From Tubiluchus corallicola (lineage: Eukaryota > Priapulida > Priapulimorpha > Priapulimorphida > Tubiluchidae): a DNA stretch of 20,129 nt. Shown in pieces: positions 18,849 through 20,129 of this stretch. The notes under the pieces are model-generated. The model made no database searches. It saw only the letters and a list, made by a program, of their open reading frames with translations, and was not told where the DNA came from. Within the stretch, counting starts at the first letter, position 1; each line of letters starts with the position of its first letter. A program made the position numbers and the translations under genes. The stretch is taken from the NCBI GenBank assembly GCA_030141605.1, contig JAQGDQ010000867.1, forward strand, positions 66,542 through 86,670, read 5' to 3'.

Positions 18849-19864
18849 AGTTCAGTAATTAGTACAATTACTACAATATAACTTTATGACACAAGCCTAC
18901 CAACTAGCTACACAACGTACTGTACAATACTTAACTTTCAACAATACTGATTAGACACCCCTTGGGCAAGTTATCCGTGGGGGAGCACACGTAAGCGTAA
19001 CAATAGTAGTGCAATTAGCCTAGTAAAAGAAAGCGTTAGGTGATAATTAACAAGATTGCAAATTGTTCACCAAACTGCTTTAAAACAAAATCAATGAGTC
19101 CAATAAATATCATTCGTTTTTTTCCTTTACTACTGCAGTACTTGTGTGGAAATATCTCTGATCAATGTACTGCTTGTCTAGCTGGCTTCCTCACGTGATA
19201 CGAGTTTCGGTGTAGCTTGTACTAATCTGTAGATATACCTGCGACGATTTGACAGTAGCCCCCGACCTATACGTACACGCTTGTAGCCTCAAGGTCGTTA
19301 TCCCTAGTCTAACGCAGCTACTTGGCTCAGTTCCAGGAAACACAGACGATTGTTACCCACAGTATTTTATGCAGAATTCCCTCAACGCAGAATGAAATTT
19401 GTCTCGTTTTTACCCAGAAATTCACAAAAGCATAATCCTGAATTCGAGTATAACGTTTGTGGAAACATTATTCATAGTTCACTTGTAGCAACAGAACTTC
19501 GTGACCTCTACACATTTCTCATGTACTTTAGAGATGCTATATATTAGTATGAAGTTTGTATACTTCCGCATGTTAGCAGCATTTCTCAATAATTCGGAAT
19601 TTTCCAATGAGCGAATATGCGAATATTTCCAGACACTGACAGACGAACAGACAGAGACAGTTCATACTTGATATGATGATAAATCAGACGACGTCAAACA
19701 GTTTGTGTAGAAAAATGAGCCGTAACTTACAGTTTGTCCATTGTCAGCTTTATTAACCGTGGAATTAAGCTTTAGCATCAACAGAAAAAAATTCATCGTT
19801 GTATTCACAGTAATTAAAACGAAAAGCGTCCAGACGAAATTCATTGCAACTCGTCGGTTGATTC
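18849..19864 (-). other. 5' leader of the Gmr1-like element (PBS to gag)
   Basis: About 1 kb between primer-binding site and gag ATG, much longer than needed. It contains the short ORF at 19731-19844 with a donor site, and a good acceptor near 19020 (CTTTCTTTTACTAG|GC on the minus strand), so a spliced leader is possible. It also has several short upstream ATGs. No other coding region recognised. Confidence 0.6.
19731..19844 (-). CDS. Signal-peptide-like short ORF ending at a splice donor, in the element leader
   Basis: 38 codons from an ATG 20 bp after the PBS to ACT|GTAAGT (consensus donor, GT at 19730-19729). The first 25 residues are hydrophobic (MNFVWTLFVLITV..., FFLLMLKL), like a signal peptide or membrane anchor, followed by a polar stretch with an N-S-T glycosylation site. 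It is open beyond the donor to 19662 if unspliced (60 codons). It is downstream of the LTR promoter, so it would be in the element transcript. It may be a captured host exon, an element-encoded leader peptide or chance. An overlapping 33-codon ORF in another frame starts at the end of the PBS. Confidence 0.35.
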
Positions 19865-19882
19865 ATCCCGGACGAGCCCCCA
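19865..19882 (-). other. Primer-binding site, tRNA-Pro type
   Basis: On the minus strand TGGGGGCTCGTCCGGGAT, three bases after the 5' LTR. This 18-mer is complementary to the 3' end of tRNA-Pro, the same primer used by murine leukaemia-type gammaretroviruses. Confidence 0.88.
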
Positions 19883-19885
19883 CTT

Positions 19886-20129
19886 TGTTATGAGTTGGAA
19901 TTGGTTACACAAAACATGGTGAATAAACGGAGATGCATTTGCGACATTACTTCCTTTTTATTGCCAGTAAACACAAATTAACAAAAATAAAACATCAGGG
20001 CTGTCATCCTGAGCAGCCGATATTACTTCCACCTCAATAACAACTCTCACCAACTAGGTCAAAAGCAAGTACAGAACACAGGTGAGAAGCCAACCTGGCG
20101 CTTAAACTAAAATCGGCAGGCGGGTCATA
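19886..20129 (-). repeat. 5' LTR of the Gmr1-like element, cut by the window end
   Basis: Matches 15914-16155 with about five substitutions and a small CCCT/CTCACC difference. By comparison with the other LTR only the final ACA lies beyond the window. It would carry the promoter for the element and could drive nearby host exons on the minus strand. Confidence 0.92.

Larger units (their letters stand above)
15914..20129 (-). mobile_element. Gmr1-like Ty3/gypsy LTR retrotransposon, internally deleted, reaching the window edge
   Basis: On the minus strand the order is 5' LTR (19886-20129, cut by the window 3 bases short of the expected end), PBS (19865-19882), a 1-kb leader, a gag-PR-IN frame (18848-16386), an RNase H end (16423-16202), a polypurine tract and 3' LTR (15914-16158). 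The LTRs differ by about 5 substitutions and one 2-base indel region in 242 bp, so the insertion is fairly recent. The capsid is SCAN-like and integrase precedes RNase H, both marks of the Gmr1 group. Reverse transcriptase is absent, so the copy is non-autonomous. It lies in the same orientation as the LamG-type gene, probably inside one of its introns. Confidence 0.88.

Noticed and set aside
19350-19547. 65-codon plus-strand ORF opposite the retrotransposon leader
   Set aside because: Opens at a non-ATG codon, antisense to the element, no motif.
1-20129. CRISPR arrays, tRNA or rRNA genes
   Set aside because: No spaced palindromic repeats with unique spacers and no cloverleaf or rRNA-like sequence were seen; the 31-bp array has no spacers.

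Overview
The window is eukaryotic, animal-type DNA, AT-rich, with split genes (GT-AG introns of roughly 1.5-2.2 kb) crowded with degraded transposable elements. No bacterial-style operons are present. The organism is probably an invertebrate. A Gmr1-like Ty3/gypsy element, a type first described from deuterostomes, is a weak hint at a marine deuterostome such as a tunicate, hemichordate or echinoderm, but the species cannot be fixed from the sequence.

Plus strand, 1498-9707: a complete five-exon gene for an SLC16/monocarboxylate-transporter-like (MCT) membrane carrier. Exons are 1498-1705, 3493-3636, 5165-5899, 7110-7316 and 9472-9707. All four introns are phase 1 and the product is 509 aa. 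A 31-bp tandem array (about 1154-1412) lies just before the start codon. The 3' part of exon 2, with its splice donor, is present in three tandem 165-bp copies. Intron 1 holds a LINE relic interrupted by an LTR-like sequence. Introns 2 and 3 each hold a copy of one related LTR-like repeat. Intron 4 holds a LINE 3' end and a TTAA-flanked piggyBac-type MITE.

Minus strand, 14152-11350: two exons, in matching phase, at the 3' end of a gene for an apparently secreted protein. They encode the C-terminal half of a LamG/pentraxin-like domain and then a Gly/Asn/Asp-rich tail with NFG repeats. It is convergent with the transporter gene, with a third LINE relic between them. Its intron carries a second copy of the same MITE.

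Minus strand, 20129-15914: an almost whole LTR retrotransposon with 245-bp LTRs about 2% diverged, a tRNA-Pro-type primer-binding site, a polypurine tract and an 820-codon gag-protease-integrase frame. The integrase is cut short and followed, out of frame, by the last part of RNase H; reverse transcriptase is missing. The order PR-IN-RNase H and the SCAN-like capsid indicate a Gmr1-like element with one internal deletion. Its leader also holds a short signal-peptide-like ORF ending at a consensus splice donor.

The two host genes show no evident functional link. The most distinctive items are the deleted Gmr1-like element and its leader ORF, the in-frame triplication in the transporter, and the matched MITE pair.
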